A DNA stretch of 64,000 nucleotides from Sorangium cellulosum (GTDB lineage: Bacteria; Myxococcota_A; Polyangia; Polyangiales; Polyangiaceae): contig NZ_CP012670.1 in the NCBI RefSeq assembly GCF_004135735.1, forward strand, positions 6,712,501 through 6,776,500, in the 5' to 3' direction. Every line of letters begins with the position of its first letter. Position 1 is the stretch's first letter. Made by a program: the position numbers and the translations under genes. Below are positions 17,140-26,537 of the stretch, piece after piece. The notes beneath the pieces are model-generated. The model searched no databases. It was not told the DNA's origin and saw only the letters and a list, made by a program, of their open reading frames with translations.

Positions 17140-18270
17140 CTACTGATTCGCGTCGATCGAGCCGAGGAAGTCGTTATAGGCGTCGATCTTGTCCGCCGGG
17201 ACCACGTCGACGCCGGTGTTGACGCGGCTGCCGTCGACCAGCAGCGGGATCAGGATCTGCTTGGTGGCTTCGAGGCCGATGCTGTTGATACCGTAGAGGA
17301 TGTATGGCACCAGGTACCCCTGGTAGTACTGCCGCTGTATGTGTGTGGCCTGGATGCGCCCCTGGCGCATGTAGTCGACGGTCTTCGGATCGAAGTCGAA
17401 GGCGACGATGGGAATGTCCAGCTTGCTCGCGGCCTCCGCGGCCATCGCGCACCGGTACGAGATGTTGAAGAGGCCGAGCATGCCGACGACGGGCGGGTCC
17501 GCGGACCCGAGCCGGGCCTGCATCCATTCGACGTCCTCGGCCTCGCCCGTGCTGGTCCAGGTGGCTTGACGCACCAGGACCTCGTAACCGGCTGCCTCGA
17601 GGACCTCCCGGGCGCTCAGCGTCCGCTCCATCCCGTTGACCCACTCGGTGTCCTCGCTGCCATGGAGGATCACCGTGCCCGGCGCCGGGGGCAGCATCGC
17701 GAGCAGGGTCTCCCCCGCCGTCCTTCCGGCGGCGATGTCGAGGGTCCCGACGTGGAGCGAGCGCCTCGTGGTCGGCACGTCGGTGTCGAGCGTCACCACG
17801 TGGACCCCCCTCGCGATCGCGTCATCGACGGCGGCTGTCTGGACGTTGTTGAAGGGCGCGAGGCCGAGCCCCTCCGCGCCGTCCGCCACCACCTGCTCGA
17901 TCTGTCGATTCTGGAGCTCTACCCGCTCCTCGTCATCGGCCCCCTCCGCGATGGGCCCGATCACGCTGCCCAGGACCCCGAGCTCGCCCATCGCTCGGGT
18001 CGCGGCCTTGACGACCGGCGACCAGAAACCGGAGGCCTCCTTCAGCAGGATCGCCATCTGCATTGGCCGGCTCGGGCGCCTGTTGAGCTCGGTGACGAGG
18101 CGGTCGATCGTCACCTCTAGCTCCATCGGCGTGAACTCGTTGCTGGAGGTCGAGATGCGCCGGATGGGGGCGGGCTTCGAGCCCTCGTCGGAGGCGTCGC
18201 CCGATCCGCACGCCGCCGTCGACAGCGTGAGCGCGAGAGCCGTCATCCCCCATCGTGCATTCCTCGTCAT
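17140..18270 (-). CDS. Sugar-type ABC transporter substrate-binding lipoprotein (orphan)
   Basis: This is a 376-aa protein with a lipoprotein signal (ALALTLSTAACGSG). The body matches the periplasmic-binding-protein type I fold of ribose/rhizopine binding proteins. Examples are MQMAILLKEASGFWSPVVKAA, QNRQIEQVVADGAEGLGLAP, VHVVTLDTDVPTTRR and PIVAFDFDPKTVDYMRQGRI. These proteins capture sugars or related ligands outside the inner membrane. No ATPase or permease gene is adjacent, so it may share a transporter encoded elsewhere or act in sensing. It is transcribed away from the urt operon. Confidence 0.88.
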   Translation of the reverse strand: MTRNARWGMTALALTLSTAACGSGDASDEGSKPAPIRRISTSSNEFTPMELEVTIDRLVTELNRRPSRPMQMAILLKEASGFWSPVVKAATRAMGELGVLGSVIGPIAEGADDEERVELQNRQIEQVVADGAEGLGLAPFNNVQTAAVDDAIARGVHVVTLDTDVPTTRRSLHVGTLDIAAGRTAGETLLAMLPPAPGTVILHGSEDTEWVNGMERTLSAREVLEAAGYEVLVRQATWTSTGEAEDVEWMQARLGSADPPVVGMLGLFNISYRCAMAAEAASKLDIPIVAFDFDPKTVDYMRQGRIQATHIQRQYYQGYLVPYILYGINSIGLEATKQILIPLLVDGSRVNTGVDVVPADKIDAYNDFLGSIDANQ

Positions 18271-19155
18271 GAGACCTCTCCTCGTCCGTGCGAAACGCGA
18301 TCGTTCTGGAGCCGCCGGTGGCGCGCAGCATGGCGCGCGTGAGATCCCGTCGCAGGGATCGCCCGCCGCCGCGATCCTCCGCCTCCTCGGGCAAGCGCTC
18401 CGTGCCGCTCATGGACTCCACCCTGCCCGATCTTGCCGTGTCGGCCGGCACGGGGATCAGGCCAGCGTTCGCCACTCTACTCGGTGGCTCCCGCCCTTGA
18501 TAGCTCTTTTTGCCCCCTGAAGCGCCGAGTCGCCTCGCTCACGCCGCGGCGGGAGCGCGGATGGGCCGTGCGCGGGAAGGCCAGAGTCACCCACACCGTA
18601 TCGCGTCGAGCGACATCGGCGTTGCCAGCGCTCCCTGGCTCTCTCCTGCTCTCCCCGGCGCTCTCTCGCTCTCCCCTGCTCTCCCCGTCACGCACGCCCG
18701 CTGGCCCGTGCTCGCTCGTCCCGCCGCGGCCGGCCCCGGAGCGCCGGCCGGCGGCGATCCATCCACCCCCGGCGGACCGCGCGGGCCTCGCCTCCGCCCG
18801 TCCAGACGCGCCGCGGAGGCGCAGGAGCCCGGGGCGTTCTTTGTGATCCGGAATCCATCCCTTCGTCGAAAAGCGCGTCGTGCCGCCGGCCCGGCGCACA
18901 TTTCATCGCAAGGAAACCTCCCGGAAACCTGGCGCTGGGCAGAAGGAACCTCGCCAGGACATCACGTCGCTGGCCCTCGCCCGAGGGCAGGGCCCTGCTG
19001 TGCAGGGCGGTCCTCCGGCGCCCGGCCGGGAGGCGACAGCGGTTCGGTCGCTGACTCCCAGGCTCCCCAGCGGCTCTCGTGCAGTCGGAAACCGCCGCGC
19101 CGCGTCGATGCAGGGCATCGGACGGGCTGCCGGCACCCGAGGAGGAGGATTGACC
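18271..19155. other. Long divergent intergenic region upstream of urtA
   Basis: These ~885 bp separate the divergent binding-protein gene (start 18270) and urtA (start 19156). No convincing gene is seen. A CT-rich tract with repeats of gctctccc lies at about 18645-18695. The region presumably contains both promoters and may contain regulatory sites for nitrogen control, but no NtrC- or sigma-54-like sequence was recognised with confidence. Confidence 0.5.
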
Positions 19156-20454
19156 ATGTTCACGTCTGGGTTCGGCGGTGAGGAGCGGCCGGCGGCGGGC
19201 TCCTTCAGGCGGCGCGCGATCTGCGCCGCGGCGGCGGCCCTCGCCGGCGCGGCCCTGCTCTCCGCGTGCGACAAGTCCAGCCAGGACGCGCCCGCGCCCG
19301 GGGCGCCCGCGTCGCCTGCGTCCGAGGGCGCGACCATCAAGGTCGGCGTGCTCCACTCGCTGAGCGGCACCATGTCGATCAGCGAGGTGGCGGTCAAGGA
19401 CGCCACGCTGCTCGCCATCGACGAGATCAACAAGGCGGGCGGCGTGCTCGGCAAGCAGCTCACGCCCGTCGTCGAGGACGGCGCCAGCGACTGGCCCACG
19501 TTCAACGAGAAGGCCAGGAAGCTCCTCCAGCAGGACCGCGTGGCGGTCGTGTTCGGCGGGTGGACCAGCGCCAGCCGTAAGGCGATGCTGCCCTCGTTCG
19601 AGGAGCTGAACGGCCTCCTGTTCTACCCGGTGCAGTACGAGGGCCTGGAGCAGTCGCCCAACATCTTCTACACCGGCGCCGAGCCGAGCCAGCAGATCGT
19701 CCCCGCGGTCGATTACCTGCTCGAGAACGGCAAGAAGCGCGTCTACCTGCTCGGCTCCGACTACGTCTTTCCGCGCACGGCCAACAAAATCATCAAGGCG
19801 CAGCTCGCGGCGAAGGGCGGAGAGCTCGCCGGCGAGGAGTACCTGCCGCTCGGCGGGACCGAGGTCAGCACGATCATCAGCAAGATCAGCGCGGCGAAGC
19901 CGGACGCGGTCTTCAACACGCTGAACGGCGACAGCAACGTGGCGTTCTTCAAGCAGCTCAAGGACGCCGGGCTCACCCCGGACAAGCTGCCCGTCCTCTC
20001 GGTCAGCGTCGCCGAGGAGGAGGTGCGCGGCATCGGCGCCGACAACATCGCCGGACACCTCGTCTCGTGGAACTACTACCAGACCACGGACACCCCCGAG
20101 AACAAGAGGTTCGTCGACGCGTACAAGGCCAAATACGGCGCCGACCGCGTGACGGACGACCCCATCGAGGCGGGCTATTTCGGGGTCTTCCTGTGGAAGC
20201 AGGCCGTCGAGAAGGCGAAGTCGACGGACGTGGACAAGGTGAAGGCGGCGGTCCAGGCCGGGGGCATCGAGTTCGCGGCGCCCGAGGGCCTGGTCCGGCT
20301 CGACGGCAAGAACCAGCACACCTGGAAGACGGTGCGCATCGGCCGGGTCCGGAAGGACGGGCTCATCGAGGAGATCTGGAGCTCGGGGAAGCCCGTCCAG
20401 CCCGATCCGTACCTCACCGCGTTCGCCTGGGCGAAGGAGCTCGCCGCGCGGTAG
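19156..20454 (+). CDS. urtA: Urea ABC transporter substrate-binding protein
   Basis: This is a 432-aa lipoprotein. The ATG at 19156 lies 5 bp after a GGAGGAGGA-rich ribosome site. The signal ends at a lipobox with Cys38 (LLSACDKSS). The body closely follows Urt[53 protein letters not shown], and [16 protein letters not shown]. UrtA captures urea (or short amides) outside the inner membrane and delivers it to UrtBC. It is the first gene of a complete urtABCDE operon. Urease genes are not in this window. Confidence 0.95.
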   Translation: MFTSGFGGEERPAAGSFRRRAICAAAAALAGAALLSACDKSSQDAPAPGAPASPASEGATIKVGVLHSLSGTMSISEVAVKDATLLAIDEINKAGGVLGKQLTPVVEDGASDWPTFNEKARKLLQQDRVAVVFGGWTSASRKAMLPSFEELNGLLFYPVQYEGLEQSPNIFYTGAEPSQQIVPAVDYLLENGKKRVYLLGSDYVFPRTANKIIKAQLAAKGGELAGEEYLPLGGTEVSTIISKISAAKPDAVFNTLNGDSNVAFFKQLKDAGLTPDKLPVLSVSVAEEEVRGIGADNIAGHLVSWNYYQTTDTPENKRFVDAYKAKYGADRVTDDPIEAGYFGVFLWKQAVEKAKSTDVDKVKAAVQAGGIEFAAPEGLVRLDGKNQHTWKTVRIGRVRKDGLIEEIWSSGKPVQPDPYLTAFAWAKELAAR

Positions 20455-20500
20455 CGCGGCGGGGAGCGGCGCGGCGCCTCGACCAGTCGGGAGCTCTCTC

Positions 20501-21397
20501 ATGAACGAGCTAGTCCTCCACGCCTTCAACGGCATCAGCCTGGGGTCGATCCTCCTGCTCATCTCGATGGGCCTCGCGTTCTCGTTCGGGCTGATGAACG
20601 TGATCAACATGGCCCACGGCGAGTTCATCATGGCCGGGGCCTACACGACGTACGTCGTCGGACGGCACCTCGCGCCGCTCCTCGGCGGGACGGAGGCCGG
20701 GCTCTGGTTCCTGCTCGCGCTGCCGGCCTCGTTCGTGGTCGCCGGCGCGCTCGGGCTCGCCCTCGAGCTGTCGCTCGTCCGCTTCCTGTACGGCAGGCCG
20801 CTCGACACGCTCCTCGCCACGTGGGGCGTCGGCCTCGTGCTGCAGCAGGCGGCGCGGAGCCTGTTCGGGGCGTCCAACGTGCAGGTCTCGAGCCCGGCCT
20901 GGCTGCGCGGCGGCGTCCAGCTCGCGGGCGGGCTGCAGCTCCCCTACAAGCGCGTCTTCCTCATCGCGCTCGTCGTCGCGTGCATCGCCGCCGTCTACGC
21001 CTACCTGCACCGCTCCGCCGGCGGCCGGCGGCTGCGCGCGGTGATGCAGAACCGGGAGATGGCCTCGTGCCTCGGCGTGCGCACGCGGCGGGTCGACGCG
21101 GCGACGTTCGCGCTCGGCGCCGGGCTCGCGGGGGTCGCGGGCTGCGCGCTCACGCAGCTCGGCTCGATCGGGCCGTCGCTCGGGACGAACTACATCGTCG
21201 ACGCCTTCATGGTGGTCATCCTCGGCGGCCTCGGGCGGCTGCCGGGCACGGCGGTGGCGGCGCTCGTGATCGGCGTCGCGAACACGGCGCTCGAGCTGTC
21301 GACGACCGCGTCGCTCGGCAAGGCGCTCGTGTTCGCGCTGGTGATCGCCTTCCTGCAGTGGCGGCCGACGGGCCTGCTCGCCCTGCGCAGCCGGTAG
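20501..21397 (+). CDS. urtB: Urea ABC transporter permease
   Basis: This is a 298-aa inner-membrane protein of the branched-chain amino acid/urea permease family (LivH-like). It has about eight hydrophobic segments (for example [20 protein letters not shown] and [20 protein letters not shown]) and the EAA-like loop region around [17 protein letters not shown]. Its length and its place directly after urtA identify it as UrtB. It forms the channel with UrtC. The gap to urtA is 46 bp. Confidence 0.94.
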   Translation: MNELVLHAFNGISLGSILLLISMGLAFSFGLMNVINMAHGEFIMAGAYTTYVVGRHLAPLLGGTEAGLWFLLALPASFVVAGALGLALELSLVRFLYGRPLDTLLATWGVGLVLQQAARSLFGASNVQVSSPAWLRGGVQLAGGLQLPYKRVFLIALVVACIAAVYAYLHRSAGGRRLRAVMQNREMASCLGVRTRRVDAATFALGAGLAGVAGCALTQLGSIGPSLGTNYIVDAFMVVILGGLGRLPGTAVAALVIGVANTALELSTTASLGKALVFALVIAFLQWRPTGLLALRSR

Positions 21398-21409
21398 AGA
21401 GGGTTATCC

Positions 21410-22579
21410 ATGACCGGTCGAGACTCCGCACTTCGCACCTTCCTCTGGGCCTGGGGAGCGCCGCTCGCGGTCGCGCTGCCGCTGCTCGCCGCGCCGCTCG
21501 TGCTCTCCGACTTCCGCCTGAACCTGCTCGGCAAGTTCCTCACGTACGCCATCGTCGCCCTCGGGCTCGACCTCATCTGGGGTTACGGCGGGATGCTCAG
21601 CCTCGGGCAGGGGCTCTTCTTCAGCCTCGGGGGCTACGCGATGGCGATGTACCTCAAGCTCGAGGCGTCGGGCTCGCGCCTGCCCGACTTCATGAGCTGG
21701 AGCGGCCTCGAGGCCTTGCCCCTCTTCTGGGAGCCGTTCCGCTCGCCCGTCGTCGCGATCGCCGCCGCCGTCCTCGCCCCGATGGCGATCGCGTCCGCGG
21801 CGGGCTACCTCGTCTTCCGCAGCCGCGTCCAGGGCGTCTACTTCTCCCTGATCACGCAGGCGCTCACGCTGATCGCCTCGATCCTCTTCATCGGCCAGCA
21901 GGCGCTCACCGGCGGCACGAACGGGATCACGAACCTCAAGACGATCTTCGGCTTCCCGCGGGGCGCGGCGGCGACGCAGACGGTGCTCTATTTCGTGACG
22001 CTCTTCTGCCTCGGGGCGCTCTACCTGCTCTGCCGGCGGCTCACCCAGTCGCGCTTCGGGCGGCTGCTCGTGGCGATGCGCGACGACGAGAACCGGGTCC
22101 GCTTCCTCGGCTACGACCCGGTCGTCCTGAAGACCCTCGTGTTCGCGCTCTCGGCGGGCATGGCCGGCGTCGCGGGCGCGCTGTTCGTCTGCCAGGTCGG
22201 CCTCATCTCGCCCTCGTCGATGGGCGTCGTGCCGTCGGTCGAGATGGTGACCTGGGTGGCGGTCGGCGGCCGCGGCACGCTGCTCGGCGCGATCGTGGGC
22301 GCGATCGCGGTCAGCCTGGGCAAGAGCGCCCTGAGCGAGTCGTACCCCGAGCTGTGGCAGCTCGCCTTCGGCGCGCTCTTCGCCGCGTCGGTCGTGCTGC
22401 TGCCGGCGGGCCTCGCCGGCTTCGTGCGGCGCGCCGCGGCGAGGCTCGCGCCCGGCGGCGCGCGCCGCGCGTCCGTCCTGCGCGCCGGCGCGGCGGCCGC
22501 CGAGCGGGCGGCTCCGGACGAGGCCGAGCCCGAGGCGAAGCCGGCGCCCGGGCGCTGGGCGGGGGGGCGTCGAGGATGA
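21410..22579 (+). CDS. urtC: Urea ABC transporter permease
   Basis: This is a 389-aa LivM-like permease. Signature segments include [51 protein letters not shown] and [20 protein letters not shown]. The C-terminal ~50 residues form an Ala/Glu-rich cytosolic tail. It begins 12 bp after urtB and pairs with it to form the transmembrane channel for urea. Confidence 0.94.
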   Translation: MTGRDSALRTFLWAWGAPLAVALPLLAAPLVLSDFRLNLLGKFLTYAIVALGLDLIWGYGGMLSLGQGLFFSLGGYAMAMYLKLEASGSRLPDFMSWSGLEALPLFWEPFRSPVVAIAAAVLAPMAIASAAGYLVFRSRVQGVYFSLITQALTLIASILFIGQQALTGGTNGITNLKTIFGFPRGAAATQTVLYFVTLFCLGALYLLCRRLTQSRFGRLLVAMRDDENRVRFLGYDPVVLKTLVFALSAGMAGVAGALFVCQVGLISPSSMGVVPSVEMVTWVAVGGRGTLLGAIVGAIAVSLGKSALSESYPELWQLAFGALFAASVVLLPAGLAGFVRRAAARLAPGGARRASVLRAGAAAAERAAPDEAEPEAKPAPGRWAGGRRG

Positions 22580-22630
22580 ACGGAAGCGGACGGTGGATGA
22601 ACGAGAGATGAACGAGAGAGGAGCGACGCG

Positions 22631-23458
22631 ATGAGCGCTGGCAACATCGTCGAGGTCCAGCGGGTGACGGTGAGCTTCGACGGCTTCAAGGTGCTGGACG
22701 AGCTCGATTTCTCCATCGGGCGCGGGGAGCTCCGGTTCCTGATCGGGCCGAACGGCGCGGGGAAGACGACGCTGCTCGACATCCTGACCGGCAGGACGCG
22801 GCCGTCGAGCGGACGGGTGGTGTTCCACGGAGGTGGGGAGTCCGGGCAGGAGCGCGCCGAGGCGCACAGGCTGCCGGAGCACGCGCTGGTCCGGCTCGGG
22901 GTCGGGCGGAAGTTCCAGACGCCCGCGGTCTTCGGCAGCCTCACGGTGCTCGAGAACCTCGAGGCGGCGCTCGGCTTCCGGGAGAGCGCGCCGCGCCTGC
23001 TGCGCGGGCTCTCCGCGCAGCAGGCGAGGACGATCGCCGACACGCTCGACCGCATCGGGCTCCGCCCGCGCGCGGACGCGCGGGCCGCGGTGCTCGCGCA
23101 CGGGGAGCGGCAATGGCTGGAGATCGGCATGCTGCTCGTGCAGGAGCCGAAGCTGCTCCTCCTGGACGAGCCGGTGGCGGGGATGACGCGGCGGGAGCGG
23201 GACCGCACGGGGGAGCTCGTCCAGGAGATCGCGCGGCACCGCTCGGTGCTCGTGGTGGAGCACGACATGGAGTTCGTGCGGCGCTACGCGAGCACGGTGA
23301 CGGTGCTGCACGCCGGCAAGCGGCTGTGCGAGGGGCCGGTCGAGGAGGTCCAGCGCGACCCGCGGGTGATCGAGGTCTACCTCGGCCGGGCGCACGACGC
23401 GGCCCGCGCTCGGAATGGCGGCGGCCGCGGCGCCGCGGCGCGTCCGGAGGAGCGGTAG
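22631..23458 (+). CDS. urtD: Urea ABC transporter ATP-binding protein
   Basis: This is a 275-aa LivG-like ATPase. Walker A is GPNGAGKTTLLD, the signature region is LAHGERQWLEIGMLL (the non-canonical form typical of UrtD), Walker B is LLLLDEPVAGMT and the H-loop is VVEHDMEF. The 51 bp before it contain two copies of atgaacgagag. It energises UrtBC together with UrtE. Confidence 0.95.
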   Translation: MSAGNIVEVQRVTVSFDGFKVLDELDFSIGRGELRFLIGPNGAGKTTLLDILTGRTRPSSGRVVFHGGGESGQERAEAHRLPEHALVRLGVGRKFQTPAVFGSLTVLENLEAALGFRESAPRLLRGLSAQQARTIADTLDRIGLRPRADARAAVLAHGERQWLEIGMLLVQEPKLLLLDEPVAGMTRRERDRTGELVQEIARHRSVLVVEHDMEFVRRYASTVTVLHAGKRLCEGPVEEVQRDPRVIEVYLGRAHDAARARNGGGRGAAARPEER

Positions 23459-23463
23459 AGAGC

Positions 23464-24165
23464 ATGCTGATCGTCGAGGATCTTTCGGTCTACTACGAGG
23501 AGAGCCGCGTCCTGTCGCGGGTGAGCCTCGACGTCGCGCCCGGCCGGGTGTCGTGCCTCCTGGGCCGCAACGGGGTCGGCAAGACGACGCTGCTCAAGGC
23601 GATCATGGGCGTGCTGAAGCCGCGGCGCGGGAGGGTGGCGCTCGGCGGGGTGGACCTCACCTCGCGCTCGCCGAGCGACAGGGCGCGCGCGGGGATCGGC
23701 TACGTGCCGCAGGGGCGGGGGATCTTCCCCCACCTCACCGTGCGGGAGAACCTGCTCATGGGGTTCGAGGCGAAGCGCGATCCCACGCCGAGCCCGGCGG
23801 CCGAGGAGGAGATGCTGGAGATGTTCCCGGTGCTCAAGGTGATGCGCGGGAGGGCGGCGGGGACGCTGAGCGGCGGGCAGCAGCAGCAGCTCTCGCTCGC
23901 GCGCGTGCTCCTGCGCAAGCCGAAGCTGCTCTTGCTCGACGAGCCCACGGAGGGGATCCAGCCGTCGATCATGCAGGAGATCGGGGAGGTGATCAGGGGG
24001 CTCGGGCGGAAGGGCGACATGGCGATCCTGCTCGTCGAGCAGTTCCTGGATTTCGCGCTGTCGACGGCGAGCGAGTACTTCATCATGGATAACGGGGGGA
24101 TCGTGCGGCGGGGGAGCGTCTCGGAGCTCGACGACGAGACCGCGCGGGAGTTCCTCTCGGTGTGA
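23464..24165 (+). CDS. urtE: Urea ABC transporter ATP-binding protein
   Basis: This is a 233-aa LivF-like ATPase. Walker A is GRNGVGKTTLLK, signature LSGGQQQQLSLARVLL, Walker B LLLLDEPTEGIQPS and H-loop LLVEQFLDFA. The ATG at 23464 lies 5 bp after the urtD stop and fits the usual length. It closes the urt operon. A long hairpin begins 8 bp beyond its stop. Confidence 0.95.
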   Translation: MLIVEDLSVYYEESRVLSRVSLDVAPGRVSCLLGRNGVGKTTLLKAIMGVLKPRRGRVALGGVDLTSRSPSDRARAGIGYVPQGRGIFPHLTVRENLLMGFEAKRDPTPSPAAEEEMLEMFPVLKVMRGRAAGTLSGGQQQQLSLARVLLRKPKLLLLDEPTEGIQPSIMQEIGEVIRGLGRKGDMAILLVEQFLDFALSTASEYFIMDNGGIVRRGSVSELDDETAREFLSV

Positions 24166-24173
24166 GGGGGGGC

Positions 24174-24297
24174 GGCGCGGGTGGTGGGGCCCTCGGGGTG
24201 CTCACCTCCGGGGCTTGCGTTCCGGCGAGCCCCTTTTGTGGCTCGCCTGCACTTCAGCCCCTCCGGTGAGCACCCCGAGGGCCCCACCACCCGCGCC
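24174..24297. repeat. Long hairpin element, copy 1 (33-bp perfect arms, 58-nt centre)
   Basis: Arms 24174-24206 and 24265-24297 are perfect reverse complements. The 58-nt centre begins and ends with tcc and can fold further. Inside it, ggggc pairs with gcccc, and ggcgagcc pairs with ggctcgcc around a cccttttgt-type loop. It lies between the convergent urtE and the regulator gene, 8 bp after the urtE stop, so it may act as a bidirectional terminator. Copies 2 and 3 are at 26225-26348 and 29022-29123. An alternative is a mobile hairpin (MITE/REP-like). Confidence 0.85.
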
Positions 24298-24312
24298 GCT
24301 CGACGGGGGAGA

Positions 24313-25278
24313 TCACCCCCCGTCCAGCGGGAAGAGCTGCAGGTTCACGACGACGACCCGCTCGGGCGGCCGCGACTCGGCGATCACCGCGCGCATGCTC
24401 TGGAAATAGCTCACGTGGAGCTCGGAGAGCCGCGCGAGATCGGCCGCGGAGATCGTGAACACGTTGAACGAGAAGCGGCCCTCGGCCCTGCGCGTCAGCC
24501 GCTCCAGCCCGACGCCGGCCCAGAAGCACTTGAGCCGGTGCTCGGCGTCCGGATCGGGGCGCGTGTCCACGGTCCTTATCGGCGTGACGATCCAGCGCCC
24601 GCGGCGCCTCCGGATCTGGCCGGCCTCCGCGAGGCGGTGCAGGCAGCGCGCCTCGTCCTCGACGGGGAACCCGAGCCGCCGCGCGATCCACCCCGGCTCG
24701 TGGCGCGGGAGCGCCCGGTACGCCGGCATCTCCAGGGCGAGCAGGATGGCGGGGAGCAACGGCTCCTCGTAGACGGCGCGGCGCTGGGCCTCGAGCGTGC
24801 GCCACGCCGCGCTCGTCGCCGGGAGCGCCGCCGGGTCCGCGAAGAGCGCGACGAAGTCGAGCAGGCGCAGCGAGCAGGCCTCGACGAGCCGCAGGAAGTC
24901 CGGGAGCCGCGGCTCCGCGGCGCCCGAGAGCCAGCGCGCGACCGCGTAACGGCTCCTGCCCGCGCGCCGCGCCACGTCCACGATGGGCGACATCGCGCGC
25001 GTCTCGGCCAGGAACGCCGTGACGCCCGCGGGGGAGGCCGGGTCCGTGTGCGCGAGCCAGGCGGGCGGCGACGGAAAGAAGCGCCCCAGCGCCCCCGCGA
25101 CGTCGACGCCCGCGCGCCGCGCCGCGACGAGGAACGTGGCCGCTGTCGGCCACCGCCGCCCGGACTCCCACGTGTAGACCACGTTGGTGCGGAACCCGAG
25201 CCGGCGGCTGAAGGCGACCTGGGAGCGCCGGCCCCGGAGGGCGCGGATCAGCTCTTTCGCGAGAGATTCATGGTCCAC
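24313..25278 (-). CDS. TIGR02147/DUF4423-type HTH regulatory protein
   Basis: This is a 321-aa protein. The GTG at 25278 (VDHESLAKELIRALRGRRSQ) is the only start that fits the first helix. The N-terminus contains an XRE-like helix-turn-helix (FSRRLGFRTNVVYTWESGRR), and a second HTH-like stretch lies at RAGRSRYAVARWLSG. The C-terminal half (LGFPVEDEARCLHRLAEAGQI, ERVVVVNLQLFPLD) matches the pattern of the TIGR02147/DUF4423 proteins, which occur mainly in Fibrobacter, Bdellovibrio and myxobacteria. A regulatory role is inferred. It diverges from the lipoprotein gene at 25387. Confidence 0.8.
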   Translation of the reverse strand: MDHESLAKELIRALRGRRSQVAFSRRLGFRTNVVYTWESGRRWPTAATFLVAARRAGVDVAGALGRFFPSPPAWLAHTDPASPAGVTAFLAETRAMSPIVDVARRAGRSRYAVARWLSGAAEPRLPDFLRLVEACSLRLLDFVALFADPAALPATSAAWRTLEAQRRAVYEEPLLPAILLALEMPAYRALPRHEPGWIARRLGFPVEDEARCLHRLAEAGQIRRRRGRWIVTPIRTVDTRPDPDAEHRLKCFWAGVGLERLTRRAEGRFSFNVFTISAADLARLSELHVSYFQSMRAVIAESRPPERVVVVNLQLFPLDGG

Positions 25279-25289
25279 GTATCGCAGGA

Positions 25290-25329
25290 TCGCACATCCG
25301 AGGGTCTTGTTGCGGTATGGAATGTGCGA
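25290..25329. promoter_or_regulatory. Inverted repeat in divergent promoter region
   Basis: tcgcacat (25290-25297) and atgtgcga (25322-25329) are perfect reverse complements 24 bp apart, between the divergent regulator (start 25278) and lipoprotein (start 25387) genes. This could be a two-half-site operator for the adjacent regulator. Evidence is the repeat and its position only. Confidence 0.35.
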
Positions 25330-25386
25330 ACCTGAGCTGGCGTGCCCCCGCGGGCAGACGCAAGGTTGGCCGCAGGAGGTCACGAG

Positions 25387-26085
25387 ATGATTGCTCGACG
25401 TCGGCTTACTTGTTCTTGGGCGCGCGCGGTGATGGCGAGCCTCGCGCTCTTCGGGTGCGTCGATGACGCCGGCAGCGGCCCGCAGGGCGGCCAGATCGGC
25501 GGAGTTTATACCGAGGGAGGGAGGTGCGAGGATCAGAAGCAGCCCATCGGCGAGACCGACGTCTCCCCGCTGGGCTTCTCGGCGAGCGAGGTGATCGCGT
25601 CCATCGCCGGTGAGCGAACGGCGCCGCTCACGTGGGCGAACGGCGGCAGCACGACGGTGACCGTCCTCGTGGGCGCGCCGACCGCCGTGCGCTTCGTCGA
25701 GTCCACGCGCGTGGAGGACAGCGATCCGAGCGGCGTCGAGCCGGCGTTCGCCGTGGACTGCGCCGATCACCTGGAGATCGATGTCCCCCTGTCGTTCACG
25801 ACGGCGGACGGGGCGTTCGCCGAGTCGCTGGAGGTCACGCTCAGGGCCACGGAGGCCGGCGCCGCCCGCTTCCACCACGAGCTCGACCTCGCCGCGCTGG
25901 AGGGCTCGTACGAGGTGACCGAGATCGATCCCTCGGCGTACAAGGAGGTGTCCGTCTACCTGCGCGGCACGATCAGCGAGAGCGCCGTCACGGGCGAGAT
26001 CGATGGCACCGCGGAGAGCCACCCGAGCGGGAGCGGACCGGACGCGACGGTCTCGGCGACGCTGTTCGAGGTCGCGACGTTCTGA
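25387..26085 (+). CDS. Hypothetical lipoprotein (232 aa)
   Basis: The ATG at 25387 follows a GGAGG site 6 bp upstream. The N-terminus is a lipoprotein signal (AVMASLALFGCVDD). The mature protein has about four cysteines and a beta-rich pattern (TVTVLVGAPTAVRFVESTRV, VSVYLRGTISESAVTGEIDG). No family is recognised. It diverges from the TIGR02147-type regulator gene, so it may be under its control. Confidence 0.8.
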   Translation: MIARRRLTCSWARAVMASLALFGCVDDAGSGPQGGQIGGVYTEGGRCEDQKQPIGETDVSPLGFSASEVIASIAGERTAPLTWANGGSTTVTVLVGAPTAVRFVESTRVEDSDPSGVEPAFAVDCADHLEIDVPLSFTTADGAFAESLEVTLRATEAGAARFHHELDLAALEGSYEVTEIDPSAYKEVSVYLRGTISESAVTGEIDGTAESHPSGSGPDATVSATLFEVATF

Positions 26086-26537
26086 TCCCGGGCCGTTGCG
26101 CCGGGGGCACACGGCGCGGCGGCGCCCGGGACGCCGCGCGACGCGCGGGGGCCGCGCTCAGCCGAAGGAATCGAACGCGGTCCAACGCGGTCCCGGCGCC
26201 CTCGCCGCGCGCGGCGGCGGCCTGGAGCGGGTGTGGGCCGGGCCTGGGACGCTCGCCTCCGGGCCCTGCGCTCCGGCGGGCCCCTTGTGTGGCCCGCCTG
26301 CGCTCCAGGCCCTCCGGCGAGCGTCCCAGGCCCGGCCCACACCCGCTCTCGATCACGCGCCCGTCCAGGAGGATGTCCGGGTCGAGCCTTGCGACGCCCC
26401 ATCGCGGCGCGCTGACGACGTAGGTGCGGAAGAGGGATTGGCAGGAGACGCGGTTGCGCGGAAGATGATACGGCGCTGCGCCGTGGGGTGGGGTCCACCT
26501 CGCGTTCCAGCGAGTCTCTTGTCGTTGGAGCGAGCGA
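26086..26537. other. Intergenic region holding hairpin copy 2
   Basis: This stretch of ~450 bp lies between two plus-strand lipoprotein genes. It contains the hairpin at 26225-26348. The rest shows no convincing gene. The last ~100 bp before 26538 presumably hold the promoter and leader of the next gene. Confidence 0.5.
26225..26348. repeat. Long hairpin element, copy 2 (33-bp perfect arms, 58-nt centre)
   Basis: Arms 26225-26257 and 26316-26348 are perfect reverse complements, and the centre is 58 nt, exactly the geometry of copy 1. The centre differs from copy 1 at about 10 positions. Paired positions change together: the a-t pair in ggcgagcc/ggctcgcc becomes g-c, and a g-c pair in the ggggc/gcccc stem becomes c-g. 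The ctcacc/ggtgag end of the arms becomes ctcgcc/ggcgag. It lies 140 bp after the stop at 26085. Confidence 0.85.
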
